DNA from: Lachnospiraceae bacterium
GTDB lineage: Bacteria; Bacillota; Clostridia; Lachnospirales; Lachnospiraceae
Length of the DNA: 64,000 nt
NCBI GenBank assembly: GCA_900770345.1
Contig: CAAGKF010000165.1
Coordinates: 1 to 64,000 of the forward strand
Direction: 5' to 3'
Shown: positions 16,231-25,695 of the stretch, one piece after another
Position numbering within the stretch: position 1 is the first letter of the stretch
Layout: every line of letters starts with the position of its first letter
Translations under genes and position numbers: made by a program
Notes under the pieces: generated by a model
What the model was told of the DNA's origin: nothing
Seen by the model: the letters and a program-made list of their open reading frames with translations, nothing else
The model's database searches: none

Positions 16231-17691
16231 TTATTTGCTCTTATGATAGGAATCCAGCAGCTGGTTCTTTATGTGCCACAGCTGATTGGACAGATCCACA
16301 TGCACGGTGTGGGGATTGAACAGACGCTTGGATTCGTCCCACAGGGTATCCAGTTCTTTCTTGCAGTAAGCCTGGATATCCATTACCTTCGGTGATTTGT
16401 ATACGCACTGTCCGTTTAAGAAAACGGGTACCAGCAGTTCACGCATGGTGTAGCTGCCGGGAGCCAGCAGAGTTTTTTTCCACGTCTCGATAGGATCGAA
16501 AAGCAGGAGGGAGCTTTCTGTATCAAATTTTTCCTCCACCAGACAGATCAGATCAGCAATGATCTTGCCTGTGGTTTTATCATAAATACGCTGAATAGTC
16601 TTGTTGCCGGGGTTGGTGATCTTTTCCGCGTTTTCAGACAGCTTGATTTTCGGGATAAACTGACCGGTGGTCTTGTCCTTGACAGCAGCCAGCTTATAAA
16701 CGCCGCCGAAGGAGGGGCAGTCCTTGGAAGTGATCAGGTTGGTTCCCACGCCCCAGGAGTTAATGGCTGCTCCCTGAGTCTTTAAGCTGTTGATCAGGTA
16801 CTCGTCCAGATCGTTGGAAGCGGAGATCACGGCATCAGGGAATCCGGCCTCATCCAGCATCTTTTTCGCTTTTTTGGACAAGTAAGCCAGGTCGCCGCTG
16901 TCTAAGCGGATACCGTAGAAGGTCAGAGGAATACCGGCCTCTCTCATTTCCGTAAATACCTTGATGGCGTTGGGAACACCGGAATTCAGAGTGTCATAGG
17001 TATCTACCAGCAGGATGCAGGCGGTGGGATACAGTTTTGCGTAGGTGCGGAAGGCGGTCAGCTCATCCGGAAAGCTCATGATCCAGCTGTGGGCATGGGT
17101 ACCTTTTACCGGGACGTCAAACAGTTTGCCGCAGAGTACGTTGGAGGTTCCGATACAGCCGGCGATCATGGCTGCTCTCGCGCCGTAGGTACCGGCATCC
17201 GGCCCCTGAGCGCGGCGCAGGCCGAATTCCATAACGCCGTCACCCTTGGCTGCATGAACGATGCGCTCTGTTTTGGTGGCGATCAGGCTCTGATGGTTTA
17301 CAATATTCAAAAGGGCCGTTTCAATCAGCTGGGCCTGCATGATCGGAGCGATTACTTTTACGAGAGGTTCACGGGGGAAAACAACCGTGCCTTCCGGAAT
17401 CGCGTAGATGTCGCCTGTAAATTTAAAATCATGGAGATAATCCAGGAAGTCCTCATCAAACAGCTTCAGGCTTCTGAGATATTCAATATCGCTGGAATCA
17501 AAATGCAGATCACGAATGTATTCAATCACCTGTTCCAGTCCGGCACAGATGGAGAAGCCGTTTCCGTGGGGATTCGTGCGGAAAAAAGCATCAAAGATGA
17601 CAGTTTCATTGGCGTCCTTCTCTTTAAAATAGCCCTGCATCATGGTCAGCTCATACAGGTCTGTCAGCAGTGTGAGATTTCTTTGGTCCAT
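16231..17691 (-). CDS. pncB: nicotinate phosphoribosyltransferase
   Basis: This 486-residue enzyme converts nicotinate, PRPP and ATP to nicotinate mononucleotide in the NAD salvage pathway. It shows the family N-terminus LTDLYELTMMQGY, FRTNPHGNGF, the FGLRRAQGPDAG motif, THAHSWIMSF with the conserved His, RLDSGDL and the phosphate-binding GVGTNLITS. Length fits the bacterial PncB2-like group. AGGAGG precedes the start. It is convergent with galK and divergent from ileS. Nearly identical palindromes lie on both sides, suggesting repression by an NAD- or niacin-responsive protein such as NiaR; this is inference. Confidence 0.95.
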   Translation of the reverse strand: MDQRNLTLLTDLYELTMMQGYFKEKDANETVIFDAFFRTNPHGNGFSICAGLEQVIEYIRDLHFDSSDIEYLRSLKLFDEDFLDYLHDFKFTGDIYAIPEGTVVFPREPLVKVIAPIMQAQLIETALLNIVNHQSLIATKTERIVHAAKGDGVMEFGLRRAQGPDAGTYGARAAMIAGCIGTSNVLCGKLFDVPVKGTHAHSWIMSFPDELTAFRTYAKLYPTACILLVDTYDTLNSGVPNAIKVFTEMREAGIPLTFYGIRLDSGDLAYLSKKAKKMLDEAGFPDAVISASNDLDEYLINSLKTQGAAINSWGVGTNLITSKDCPSFGGVYKLAAVKDKTTGQFIPKIKLSENAEKITNPGNKTIQRIYDKTTGKIIADLICLVEEKFDTESSLLLFDPIETWKKTLLAPGSYTMRELLVPVFLNGQCVYKSPKVMDIQAYCKKELDTLWDESKRLFNPHTVHVDLSNQLWHIKNQLLDSYHKSK

Positions 17692-17717
17692 AAGTAGTTT
17701 CCTCCTTGTAATTGACC

Positions 17718-17738
17718 GTAACAGTTCTGAACTGTAAC
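17718..17738 (-). promoter_or_regulatory. operator-like palindrome in the pncB promoter region
   Basis: ACAGTTC-T-GAACTGT within a 21-base GTAACAGT...ACTGTAAC site lies between a minus-strand -10-like TATACT (17749-17754) and the pncB start. This location suits a repressor. A clear -35 was not found. Confidence 0.5.
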
Positions 17739-17827
17739 AATTGACAGAAGTATAGCATAGATTTTACAAAAGAAAAATAGATTGATATGTTCTTAACGAT
17801 AAAAACATCGGAAATCCGCGCAGAAGG

Positions 17828-17856
17828 TTGACATTTTTCCTCACGCTCATTATAAT
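17828..17856 (+). promoter_or_regulatory. promoter of the ileS T-box leader
   Basis: A perfect consensus promoter: TTGACA and TATAAT separated by 17 bases. Confidence 0.9.
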
Positions 17857-17864
17857 ATATACGT

Positions 17865-18137
17865 TAAAATATGAAAGGCGATGAAGGAGATAGTAGGCCT
17901 TGCCGAACGTCAAAGAGAGCCGGGGATGGTGGAAATCCGGTGCAAGTAGGTCAGGTATGAAGATCACTCCGGAGCTGCCGGCTGAACGGAAGGCGACATA
18001 GCGCCTTAGTAAGCTGGGCCGTTTTTCCCGCGTTAGGGGGAGCGCATATGATCGTATGCAGTAACAAGGTGGTTAAACGAGGTCTTTTGTGCCGTCAGCA
18101 GAGCTTTCGTCCTTTTGCAGGGCGGGAGCTTTTTTTA
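17865..18137 (+). promoter_or_regulatory. T-box riboswitch, isoleucine-specific
   Basis: The ~270-base leader has T-box landmarks: GATGAAGGAGATAGTA at the start of Stem I, the AGAGAGCCGG...AAATCCGG stem, and a specifier region GAAGATCACTC that places ATC (Ile) as the specifier codon. The T-box proper is AAGGTGGTTAAACGAG (18065-18080) with TGGT to pair with the ACCA end of uncharged tRNA-Ile. The terminator is a stem of AGCTTTCGTCC with GGGCGGGAGCT (18102-18130, including G-U pairs) followed by seven T. Uncharged tRNA-Ile should favour antitermination and ileS expression. Confidence 0.92.
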
Positions 18138-18208
18138 GAATGCAGAGGTGCGTATTCCGCACTGTTCCGGCACAGACTGAAACATCAATCAAATGGAGGA
18201 ATACAGCT

Positions 18209-21200
18209 ATGTATGACAAAGTCTCCACAGATTTGAAATTTGTGGAAAGGGAAAAAGAAATCCAGAAATTCTGGGAAGATGAGCATATCTTCGAAAAAAG
18301 CATCAAAATGCGTGAAGGCTGTCAGCCCTACGTATTCTATGACGGACCGCCTACAGCCAACGGCAAGCCTCATATCGGCCATGTGGAAACCCGTGTTATC
18401 AAGGATATGATCCCGAGATACCGCACCATGAAGGGATATATGGTTCCCCGTAAAGCCGGCTGGGATACCCATGGACTTCCCGTGGAGTTGGAGGTTGAGA
18501 AAAAGCTGGGCCTGGACGGCAAGGATCAGATCGAGAAATATGGTCTGGAGCCGTTTATTAAAGAATGTAAGGAAAGTGTATGGAAATATAAGGGAATGTG
18601 GGAGGATTTCTCCGGCACCGTGGGCTTCTGGGCTGATATGGACAACCCTTATGTTACCTATGACAATAATTTTATTGAGTCCGAGTGGTGGGCTTTAAAG
18701 CAGATCTGGGAAAAAGGGCTGCTTTACAAGGGCTTTAAGGTCGTTCCCTACTGTCCTCGCTGCGGTACCCCTCTGTCCTCTCACGAGGTAGCACAGGGCT
18801 ATAAGGATGTGAAGGAGCGCTCTGCCATCGCCCGTTTTAAGGCCAAGGGTGAGGATGCCTATATTCTGGCATGGACCACCACGCCCTGGACTCTGCCCAG
18901 CAACGTGGCGCTCTGCGTGAACCCCAATGAGGAATATGTCAAGGTAAAGGCCTCCGACGGCTATACCTATTATATGGCTCATGCGCTGGTGGACAGCGTT
19001 CTGGGAGAGGATGCACAGGTCCTGGAAACATATAAGGGCAGGGATCTGGAGTACAAGGAATATGAGCCTCTGTACGAGTGCTCCGTTCCCTACGGAATCA
19101 AGCAGCATAAGAAGGCTCACTACGTAGTATGCGATACCTACGTAACACTGACAGACGGTACCGGTATCGTTCATATTGCGCCTGCCTTCGGTGAAGACGA
19201 TGCCGCAGTAGGCCGCAAATATGATCTGCCGTTCGTACAGCTGGTTGACGCCAAGGGCGATATGACGGAGGATACACCTTTTGCAGGCAAATTTGTAAAG
19301 GATGCCGATCCGCTGGTACTTAAAGATCTGGATGAGAGGGGACTTCTGTTCTCCGCTCCCAACTTTGAGCACAGCTATCCTCACTGCTGGAGATGCGGTA
19401 CTCCTCTGATCTATTATGCGAGAGAGTCCTGGTTTATCAAGATGACCGCGGTGAAGGACGATCTGATCCGAAACAACAATACCATCAACTGGATCCCCGA
19501 TTCCATCGGAAAGGGACGCTTCGGCGACTGGCTGGAGAATATCCAGGACTGGGGTATTTCCAGAAACCGTTACTGGGGAACTCCTCTTAATATCTGGGAG
19601 TGCGAGTGCGGATACCAGCATTCCATCGGCAGTATTGAAGAATTGAAGAGCATGTCTGACAGCTGTCCTGATGATATTGAACTTCATCGTCCGTATATTG
19701 ATAATGTCAATATCCGGTGCCCGAAGTGCGGAAAGCTGATGAAGAGGGTTCCTGAGGTTATTGACTGCTGGTTTGACTCCGGCGCAATGCCTTTTGCGCA
19801 GCATCATTATCCCTTTGAGAATAAAGAACTGTTTGAATCCCAGTTCCCGGCACAGTTTATCTCCGAGGCAGTTGACCAGACAAGAGGCTGGTTCTACTCT
19901 CTGCTGGCTGAGTCCACCCTGCTGTTCAACAAGTCTCCTTATGAGAATGTTATCGTAATGGGACTGGTGCTGGATGAGAACGGACAGAAGATGAGCAAAT
20001 CCAAAGGCAATGCCGTAGATCCTTTTGAAACGCTGGCAGCGCACGGCGCAGATGCGATCCGCTGGTTCTTCTATACCTGCAGCGCGCCCTGGATTCCGAA
20101 GCGCTATCAGGATAAGGCAGTGACTGAGGGACAGAGGAAGTTTATGGGTACTCTGTGGAATACCTATGCATTCTGGGTATTGTATGCGAACATTGACAAT
20201 TTCGACGCTACAAAGTATGCGCTGGAATATGATAAGCTGACAGTTATGGATAAGTGGCTGCTGTCCAAATTGAATTCCATGGTAAAGACAGTGGACAATA
20301 ACCTGATGAATTACCAGATTCCGGAGGCTGCCAAGGCTCTTCAGGAGTTTGTTGATGATATGAGCAACTGGTATGTGCGCAGAAGCCGTGAGCGTTTCTG
20401 GGCAAAGGGAATGGAGCAGGACAAGATCAATGCCTATATGACTCTTTACACCGCTCTGGTAACCGTTGCCAAGGCGGCAGCGCCCATGATCCCCTTCATG
20501 ACGGAGCAGATCTATCAGAATATCGTAAGGAAGATCGACAAAGAGGCTCCGGAGAGCATTCACCTCTGCGATTATCCGGCTGTAAAGGAAGAGTGGATCG
20601 ACACGAAGCTGGAGTCCGATATGGATGAGGTGCTGGAAGCAGTTGTTATGGGCCGTGCCGCAAGAAATACGGCAAATATCAAGAACCGCCAGCCCATCGC
20701 TCAGATGTATGTAAAGGCTGATCATCCGCTGTCTGATTTCTATGTAGAGATTATCGAGGATGAGCTGAATGTGAAGAAGGTCACCTTTACCGATGATGTA
20801 AGAGCATTTACGGCTTACACCTTCAAGCCTCAGTTAAAGACGGTGGGACCGAAGTACGGAAAGCTTCTGGGAAAGATCCGTCAGGCTCTGGCAGAGATCG
20901 ACGGAAGCGCCGCTATGGATACCTTAAACGCGGGAAGTCCTCTGACCTTTGATTTTGACGGTCAGGAAGTAGTCCTGGCGAAGGAGGATCTGCTGATCGA
21001 TGTTTCTCAGAAGGACGGCTATGTGACAGAGGAGGACAATACGATCACCGTTGTTCTGGATACCAATCTGACTCCGGAACTGATCGAGGAAGGCTTTGTC
21101 CGTGAGGTGATCAGCAAGATCCAGACCATGCGTAAGGAAGCCGGCTTTGAAGTGATGGACCACATTAATGTATACCAGGACAACAATGACAGGATCGCTG

Positions 21201-21343
21201 AGCTCTTAAAGAATCATGCGGATGAGATCAAGAGCGAGGTTATGGCGGATCATATTTTCCTGGGAGAGATGAAGGGATTCACAAAAGAATGGAACATTAA
21301 CGGCGAAAACGGCATGTTGGGTGTTGAAAAGACGATGAAATAA
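18209..21343 (+). CDS. ileS: isoleucyl-tRNA synthetase
   Basis: This 1044-residue class I synthetase charges tRNA-Ile. The HIGH motif appears in TANGKPHIGH near residue 50, the editing CP1 domain includes TTPWTLPSN and DGTGIVHIAPAFGEDD, and the KMSKS loop is KMSKSKGNAVDP near residue 595. The length and the C-terminal region fit the long IleS2-like type. The start at 18209 has TGGAGG upstream; longer in-frame starts would lie within the T-box terminator. Expression should be controlled by the T-box. Confidence 0.97.
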   Translation: MYDKVSTDLKFVEREKEIQKFWEDEHIFEKSIKMREGCQPYVFYDGPPTANGKPHIGHVETRVIKDMIPRYRTMKGYMVPRKAGWDTHGLPVELEVEKKLGLDGKDQIEKYGLEPFIKECKESVWKYKGMWEDFSGTVGFWADMDNPYVTYDNNFIESEWWALKQIWEKGLLYKGFKVVPYCPRCGTPLSSHEVAQGYKDVKERSAIARFKAKGEDAYILAWTTTPWTLPSNVALCVNPNEEYVKVKASDGYTYYMAHALVDSVLGEDAQVLETYKGRDLEYKEYEPLYECSVPYGIKQHKKAHYVVCDTYVTLTDGTGIVHIAPAFGEDDAAVGRKYDLPFVQLVDAKGDMTEDTPFAGKFVKDADPLVLKDLDERGLLFSAPNFEHSYPHCWRCGTPLIYYARESWFIKMTAVKDDLIRNNNTINWIPDSIGKGRFGDWLENIQDWGISRNRYWGTPLNIWECECGYQHSIGSIEELKSMSDSCPDDIELHRPYIDNVNIRCPKCGKLMKRVPEVIDCWFDSGAMPFAQHHYPFENKELFESQFPAQFISEAVDQTRGWFYSLLAESTLLFNKSPYENVIVMGLVLDENGQKMSKSKGNAVDPFETLAAHGADAIRWFFYTCSAPWIPKRYQDKAVTEGQRKFMGTLWNTYAFWVLYANIDNFDATKYALEYDKLTVMDKWLLSKLNSMVKTVDNNLMNYQIPEAAKALQEFVDDMSNWYVRRSRERFWAKGMEQDKINAYMTLYTALVTVAKAAAPMIPFMTEQIYQNIVRKIDKEAPESIHLCDYPAVKEEWIDTKLESDMDEVLEAVVMGRAARNTANIKNRQPIAQMYVKADHPLSDFYVEIIEDELNVKKVTFTDDVRAFTAYTFKPQLKTVGPKYGKLLGKIRQALAEIDGSAAMDTLNAGSPLTFDFDGQEVVLAKEDLLIDVSQKDGYVTEEDNTITVVLDTNLTPELIEEGFVREVISKIQTMRKEAGFEVMDHINVYQDNNDRIAELLKNHADEIKSEVMADHIFLGEMKGFTKEWNINGENGMLGVEKTMK

Positions 21344-21449
21344 TGGTAAGATGGACGGCAGGGAATTTTCCTCCCCCCGCGTAAATACAATTATTATATG
21401 AGTTTACAGTTTTAGGGAATGAAAAACAAGCAATTAAGGAGAGAGGCCA

Positions 21450-23906
21450 ATGAATAAATCTGGATTTAACAAGGATACGTTCAAGCACAGCGTGATCTAC
21501 AATGTGAAGAATATGTTCCGCAAGACGATCGATGAAGCAACTCCGCAGCAGGTGTTCCAGGCAGTAGCCTACGCCGTAAAGGATGTTATCATTGACGAGT
21601 GGATCGCAACTCACAAAGAATATGAGAAGAAAGATGTCAAGACCGTGTACTACCTTTCCATGGAGTTTCTGATGGGCCGTGCACTGGGCAACAACATCAT
21701 CAATATCTGCGCCCGTGATGAGATCAAAGAGGTTCTGGATGAGCTGGGCTTTGATCTGAATGTGATCGAGGATCAGGAACCGGATGCGGCTCTTGGAAAC
21801 GGCGGTCTGGGACGTCTGGCAGCATGCTTCCTGGATTCTCTGGCAACACTGGGCTATCCGGCATACGGCTGCGGTATCCGCTATCGTTACGGTATGTTCA
21901 AGCAGAAGATCGAGAACGGATATCAGATCGAAATTCCGGATGACTGGTTAAAGGACGGCAATCCCTTTGAGATCCGCCGGCCGGAGTATGCGGTGAATGT
22001 TAAGTTCGGCGGTTATGTGCGCATCGAGCACAGAGACGGTGTGAACCATTTTGTACAGGATGGCTACCAGTCCGTAAGAGCCGTTCCCTACGACCTGCCT
22101 GTGATCGGCTACGGCAACAACGTGGTAAATACTCTGCGTATCTGGGATGCGCAGCCCATCGATACCTTTAACCTGGATTCCTTTGACCGCGGCGATTATC
22201 AGAAGGCAGTGGAGCAGGAAAACCTGGCAAAGACCATTGTTGAGGTGCTTTATCCCAATGACAATCACTATGCCGGCAAGGAACTGCGTCTGAAGCAGCA
22301 GTATTTCTTTATTTCTGCCAGCGTTCAGAGAGCTGTTCAGAAATATAAAGAGACCCATGATGATATCCGCAAGTTCCATGAGAAGGTGGTATTCCAGTTA
22401 AATGATACCCATCCTACCGTTGCGATCCCTGAGCTGATGCGTATCCTGATGGATGAGGAAGGACTGAACTGGGATGAGGCATGGGAGGTAACCACCAAGA
22501 CATGTGCGTACACCAACCATACCATTATGTCCGAGGCTCTGGAGAAATGGCCCATTGAGCTGTTCTCCCGTCTGCTTCCGCGTATCTATCAGATTGTGGA
22601 GGAGATCAACCGCCGCTTTATGAATCAGATTCAGGCAATGTATCCCGGCAATCAGGAAAAACTGCGCAAGATGGCAATTATCTATGACGGACAGGTAAAG
22701 ATGGCTTACATGGCAATTGCCAGCAGCTTCTCCGTAAACGGTGTTGCCAGACTGCATACCGAGATCTTAAAGCATCAGGAGTTAAAGGATTTCTATGAGA
22801 TGATGCCGGAGAAGTTCAACAACAAGACAAACGGCATTACCCAGAGAAGATTCCTGCTTCACGGAAATCCGCTGCTGGCAGACTGGGTAACATCCAAGAT
22901 CGGCAATGAGTGGATCACCGACCTTCCATGGATCAAAAAGCTGGAGATCTACGCGGACGACGAAAAGTGCCAGCAGGAATTTTTAAATATCAAGTATCAG
23001 AACAAGGTGCGTCTTGCCAAATACATCAAGGAGCATAACGGAATTGACGTGGATCCCCGCTCCATCTTTGATGTACAGGTTAAGAGACTCCATGAGTACA
23101 AGCGCCAGCTGATGAACATTCTTCATGTAATGTATCTGTATAATCAGCTGAAGGATAATCCGAATATGGATATGATCCCGAGAACCTTCATCTTCGGTGC
23201 AAAGGCGGCAGCCGGCTACAAGAGAGCCAAGCTGACCATCAAGCTGATCAATGCCGTAGCGGATGTGATCAACAACGACAGATCCATCAACGGAAAGATC
23301 AAGGTCGTATTTATTGAAGATTACCGTGTTTCCAATGCGGAGATCATTTTTGCGGCAGCAGATGTCAGCGAGCAGATCTCCACTGCCAGCAAGGAGGCAT
23401 CCGGTACCGGCAATATGAAGTTCATGTTAAACGGCGCTCTGACACTGGGTACCATGGACGGCGCCAACGTTGAGATCGTGGAAGAAGTCGGAAATGAGAA
23501 TGCCTTTATTTTCGGTATGTCTTCCGATGAAGTCATCAACTACGAGAAGAACGGCGGCTATTATCCGATGGATATTTTCAACAATGACCAGGAGATCCGC
23601 CGCGTGCTGATGCAGCTGATCAACGGCTATTATTCACCCAGCAATCCGGAGCTGTTCAGAGATATTTATGATTCTCTGTTAAATACCAAGAGCAGCGACA
23701 GAGCAGATACGTATTTTATTCTTAAGGACTTCCGTTCCTATGCGGAGGCACATAAGCGCATTGATGCTGCTTACAGGGATGAATCCTGGTGGGCAAAGGC
23801 TGCGATCATTAATGTAGCCAACAGCGGAAAGTTTACTTCCGACAGAACCATCGAGGAGTATGTAAGAGATATCTGGCATTTACAGAAGGTAACTGTTGAG
23901 ATCTAA
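21450..23906 (+). CDS. glgP: glycogen/starch alpha-glucan phosphorylase
   Basis: This 818-residue PLP enzyme releases glucose-1-phosphate from glycogen or maltodextrin. Visible motifs are EPDAALGNGGLGRLAACFLDS near residue 110, QLNDTHPT, and the PLP-lysine signature EASGTGNMKFMLNGALT near residue 650. Full length. AAGGAGAGAGG lies before the ATG. It stands alone, with no other glg genes adjacent; a terminator follows. Confidence 0.96.
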   Translation: MNKSGFNKDTFKHSVIYNVKNMFRKTIDEATPQQVFQAVAYAVKDVIIDEWIATHKEYEKKDVKTVYYLSMEFLMGRALGNNIINICARDEIKEVLDELGFDLNVIEDQEPDAALGNGGLGRLAACFLDSLATLGYPAYGCGIRYRYGMFKQKIENGYQIEIPDDWLKDGNPFEIRRPEYAVNVKFGGYVRIEHRDGVNHFVQDGYQSVRAVPYDLPVIGYGNNVVNTLRIWDAQPIDTFNLDSFDRGDYQKAVEQENLAKTIVEVLYPNDNHYAGKELRLKQQYFFISASVQRAVQKYKETHDDIRKFHEKVVFQLNDTHPTVAIPELMRILMDEEGLNWDEAWEVTTKTCAYTNHTIMSEALEKWPIELFSRLLPRIYQIVEEINRRFMNQIQAMYPGNQEKLRKMAIIYDGQVKMAYMAIASSFSVNGVARLHTEILKHQELKDFYEMMPEKFNNKTNGITQRRFLLHGNPLLADWVTSKIGNEWITDLPWIKKLEIYADDEKCQQEFLNIKYQNKVRLAKYIKEHNGIDVDPRSIFDVQVKRLHEYKRQLMNILHVMYLYNQLKDNPNMDMIPRTFIFGAKAAAGYKRAKLTIKLINAVADVINNDRSINGKIKVVFIEDYRVSNAEIIFAAADVSEQISTASKEASGTGNMKFMLNGALTLGTMDGANVEIVEEVGNENAFIFGMSSDEVINYEKNGGYYPMDIFNNDQEIRRVLMQLINGYYSPSNPELFRDIYDSLLNTKSSDRADTYFILKDFRSYAEAHKRIDAAYRDESWWAKAAIINVANSGKFTSDRTIEEYVRDIWHLQKVTVEI

Positions 23907-23927
23907 ATTCCGGCGAAGGCCGGAAAG

Positions 23928-23965
23928 AATGCTCCGGCTGTCTTTTCAGGGCGCCGGAGCATTTT
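23928..23965 (+). terminator. intrinsic terminator after glgP
   Basis: An 11-bp stem AATGCTCCGGC/GCCGGAGCATT with a 14-base loop ends in TTTT, 22 bases after the stop codon. Confidence 0.8.
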
Positions 23966-24025
23966 GAATAGGAAGAAATTTTGAGACCTGGGAACGAGAT
24001 TTAGAAGAAATGAGGGAGGTAAAAC

Positions 24026-24886
24026 ATGAAAATCCGTGATATACTGGCTCAGGGAAAGCCAACCTTATCATTTGAGGTGTTTCCGCCAAAAACAGAGGAT
24101 ACCTATGATTCCGTAGAGAAAGCCGCAACTGAGATCGCCAAATTAAAGCCATCCTTTATGAGCGTGACTTACGGCGCAGGGGGCGGTACCAGTGAATATA
24201 CGGTGAAAATCGCATCCACACTGCAGGAGCAGTACGGAGTGACACCGCTGGCACATCTGACATGTGTCTCCTCTACCAGAGATAAAGTACATTATGTACT
24301 GGAAGAACTGAAGGCAAAAGGCATCGAGAATGTGCTTGCTCTGCGGGGTGATATTCCCAAGGACGGCAGGACTCCGGAGGTTTATCACTATGCGTCAGAG
24401 CTGATCCGTGAGATCAAGCAGTCCGGCGATTTCTGCATCGGCGCTGCCTGCTATCCGGAAGGGCATGTGGAGTCAGCCAACAAATCAGTGGATATGGATT
24501 ATCTGAAACAGAAGGTGGAGGCAGGCTGTGATTTTGTAACGACACAGATGTTTTTTGACAACAGTATCCTCTACAGCTATCTGTACCGCATTCGTGAGAA
24601 AGGAATCACAGTGCCTGTGATCGCGGGAATTATGCCGGTAACAAATGTTAAACAGATAAAAAGGATTACTCAGATGTCTGGAACCTATCTTCCTTCTAGG
24701 TTTATGTCTATATTGGATAAATTTGGTGATAATCCGGCAGCCATGAAACAGGCGGGAATTGCCTATGCCACGGACCAGATCATCGATCTGATCGCCAACG
24801 GCATAAAGGGAATTCATATCTATTCCATGAACAGGCCGGATGTGGCTATGAAGATCCAGGAAAATCTGTCAGAGATCCTGAAATAG
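24026..24886 (+). CDS. metF: methylenetetrahydrofolate reductase
   Basis: This 286-residue TIM-barrel flavoprotein reduces 5,10-methylene-THF to 5-methyl-THF, the methyl donor for methionine synthase. Seen are the catalytic Glu in LSFEVFPPK, TYGAGGGT, LRGDIP, and TQMFFDN near residue 173, all standard for MetF. GGGAGG precedes the start. It is first in a run metF, MetH-activation protein, threonine aldolase and metH with gaps of only 35-90 bases, indicating an operon for the methyl branch of one-carbon metabolism. Confidence 0.95.
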   Translation: MKIRDILAQGKPTLSFEVFPPKTEDTYDSVEKAATEIAKLKPSFMSVTYGAGGGTSEYTVKIASTLQEQYGVTPLAHLTCVSSTRDKVHYVLEELKAKGIENVLALRGDIPKDGRTPEVYHYASELIREIKQSGDFCIGAACYPEGHVESANKSVDMDYLKQKVEAGCDFVTTQMFFDNSILYSYLYRIREKGITVPVIAGIMPVTNVKQIKRITQMSGTYLPSRFMSILDKFGDNPAAMKQAGIAYATDQIIDLIANGIKGIHIYSMNRPDVAMKIQENLSEILK

Positions 24887-24977
24887 CGCTGCGGTTGGCA
24901 AGGAGGAAAGATCCGGCTCAGTCAGGAAAGCTGATTGCTGTTCAGAACCGCAGTGAAAGTAGTCCGGAGGTGTTTTT

Positions 24978-25643
24978 GTGGAGGAAAATATCATTGACAG
25001 AAGAGAGGTACTCAGGTATCTTGGATACGGAGGCCATGAGGCAGATCCGACCGTAGCAGCCATTATGGAAGAATGCATTGCCCAGTTGGAAGAACGGGCT
25101 CAGTTTAAGTATTTGACGAGGATGTATCCTCTGAGGCTGGGGGAGGATGGAATGATCGACGGTACATGCTTTCAGACACGGAGCAGACACCTGGCGAAAA
25201 ATCTTCAGGATTGTGATCAGATCATCCTCTTTGCGGCTACTCTGGGGATCGGGGTGGATCAGCTGATACGGAAATATGGCTGCCTGCAGATGAGCCGTGC
25301 GGTGGTGATGCAGGCGGCGGCAGCGGCAATGATCGAAGCGTGCTGTGACAATGTATGCAGGCGTCTGCGAGAAGAGAAGGAGGCTGAAGGATGGTATGTA
25401 AGGCCCCGCTTCAGCCCCGGTTACGGAGATTTCCCTCTGGAGTGCCAGAAAGCTCTTCTTGCGGGCCTGGAAGCAGGGAAGCATATCGGGATCAAGCTGA
25501 CGGACAGTCTGCTGATGATGCCTTCCAAATCTGTGACGGCGGTGATGGGACTCAGCAGAAAGCCTTACCGGTGTGAGGTAAGGGGATGTGAGGCCTGCGG
25601 AAAAAAAGACTGTGTCTACAGAAGGCAGAGTGCCGTGGGATAA
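24978..25643 (+). CDS. stand-alone methionine synthase activation-domain protein
   Basis: This 221-residue protein corresponds to the C-terminal SAM-binding reactivation domain of MetH, encoded here as a separate polypeptide. The key motif RFSPGYGDFPLE is visible near residue 145, preceded by an Ala-rich helix (VMQAAAAAMIEACC) and followed by MMPSKSVTAVMGL. A Cys-rich tail (CEVRGCEACGKKDCVYR) could bind metal or a cluster. It should help return oxidised cob(II)alamin to the active state. The GTG start is 7 bases after CCGGAGG. The MetH at 26767 lacks this domain, so the two are complementary. Confidence 0.9.
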   Translation: MEENIIDRREVLRYLGYGGHEADPTVAAIMEECIAQLEERAQFKYLTRMYPLRLGEDGMIDGTCFQTRSRHLAKNLQDCDQIILFAATLGIGVDQLIRKYGCLQMSRAVVMQAAAAAMIEACCDNVCRRLREEKEAEGWYVRPRFSPGYGDFPLECQKALLAGLEAGKHIGIKLTDSLLMMPSKSVTAVMGLSRKPYRCEVRGCEACGKKDCVYRRQSAVG

Positions 25644-25695
25644 GAGGATGTCCTGTCCTGAACTGCCGTGTAAAAAAATGTAAAGGGGAAGAAAA

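Noticed and set aside
18695..20725. A 676-residue frame antisense to ileS
   Set aside because: It is a shadow of a long conserved gene; no ribosome site, no domain, and ileS is certain.
23966..24025. SAM or cobalamin riboswitch before metF
   Set aside because: Only 60 bases separate the glgP terminator from metF, too short for these riboswitches, and no B12 box or SAM-I core was seen.
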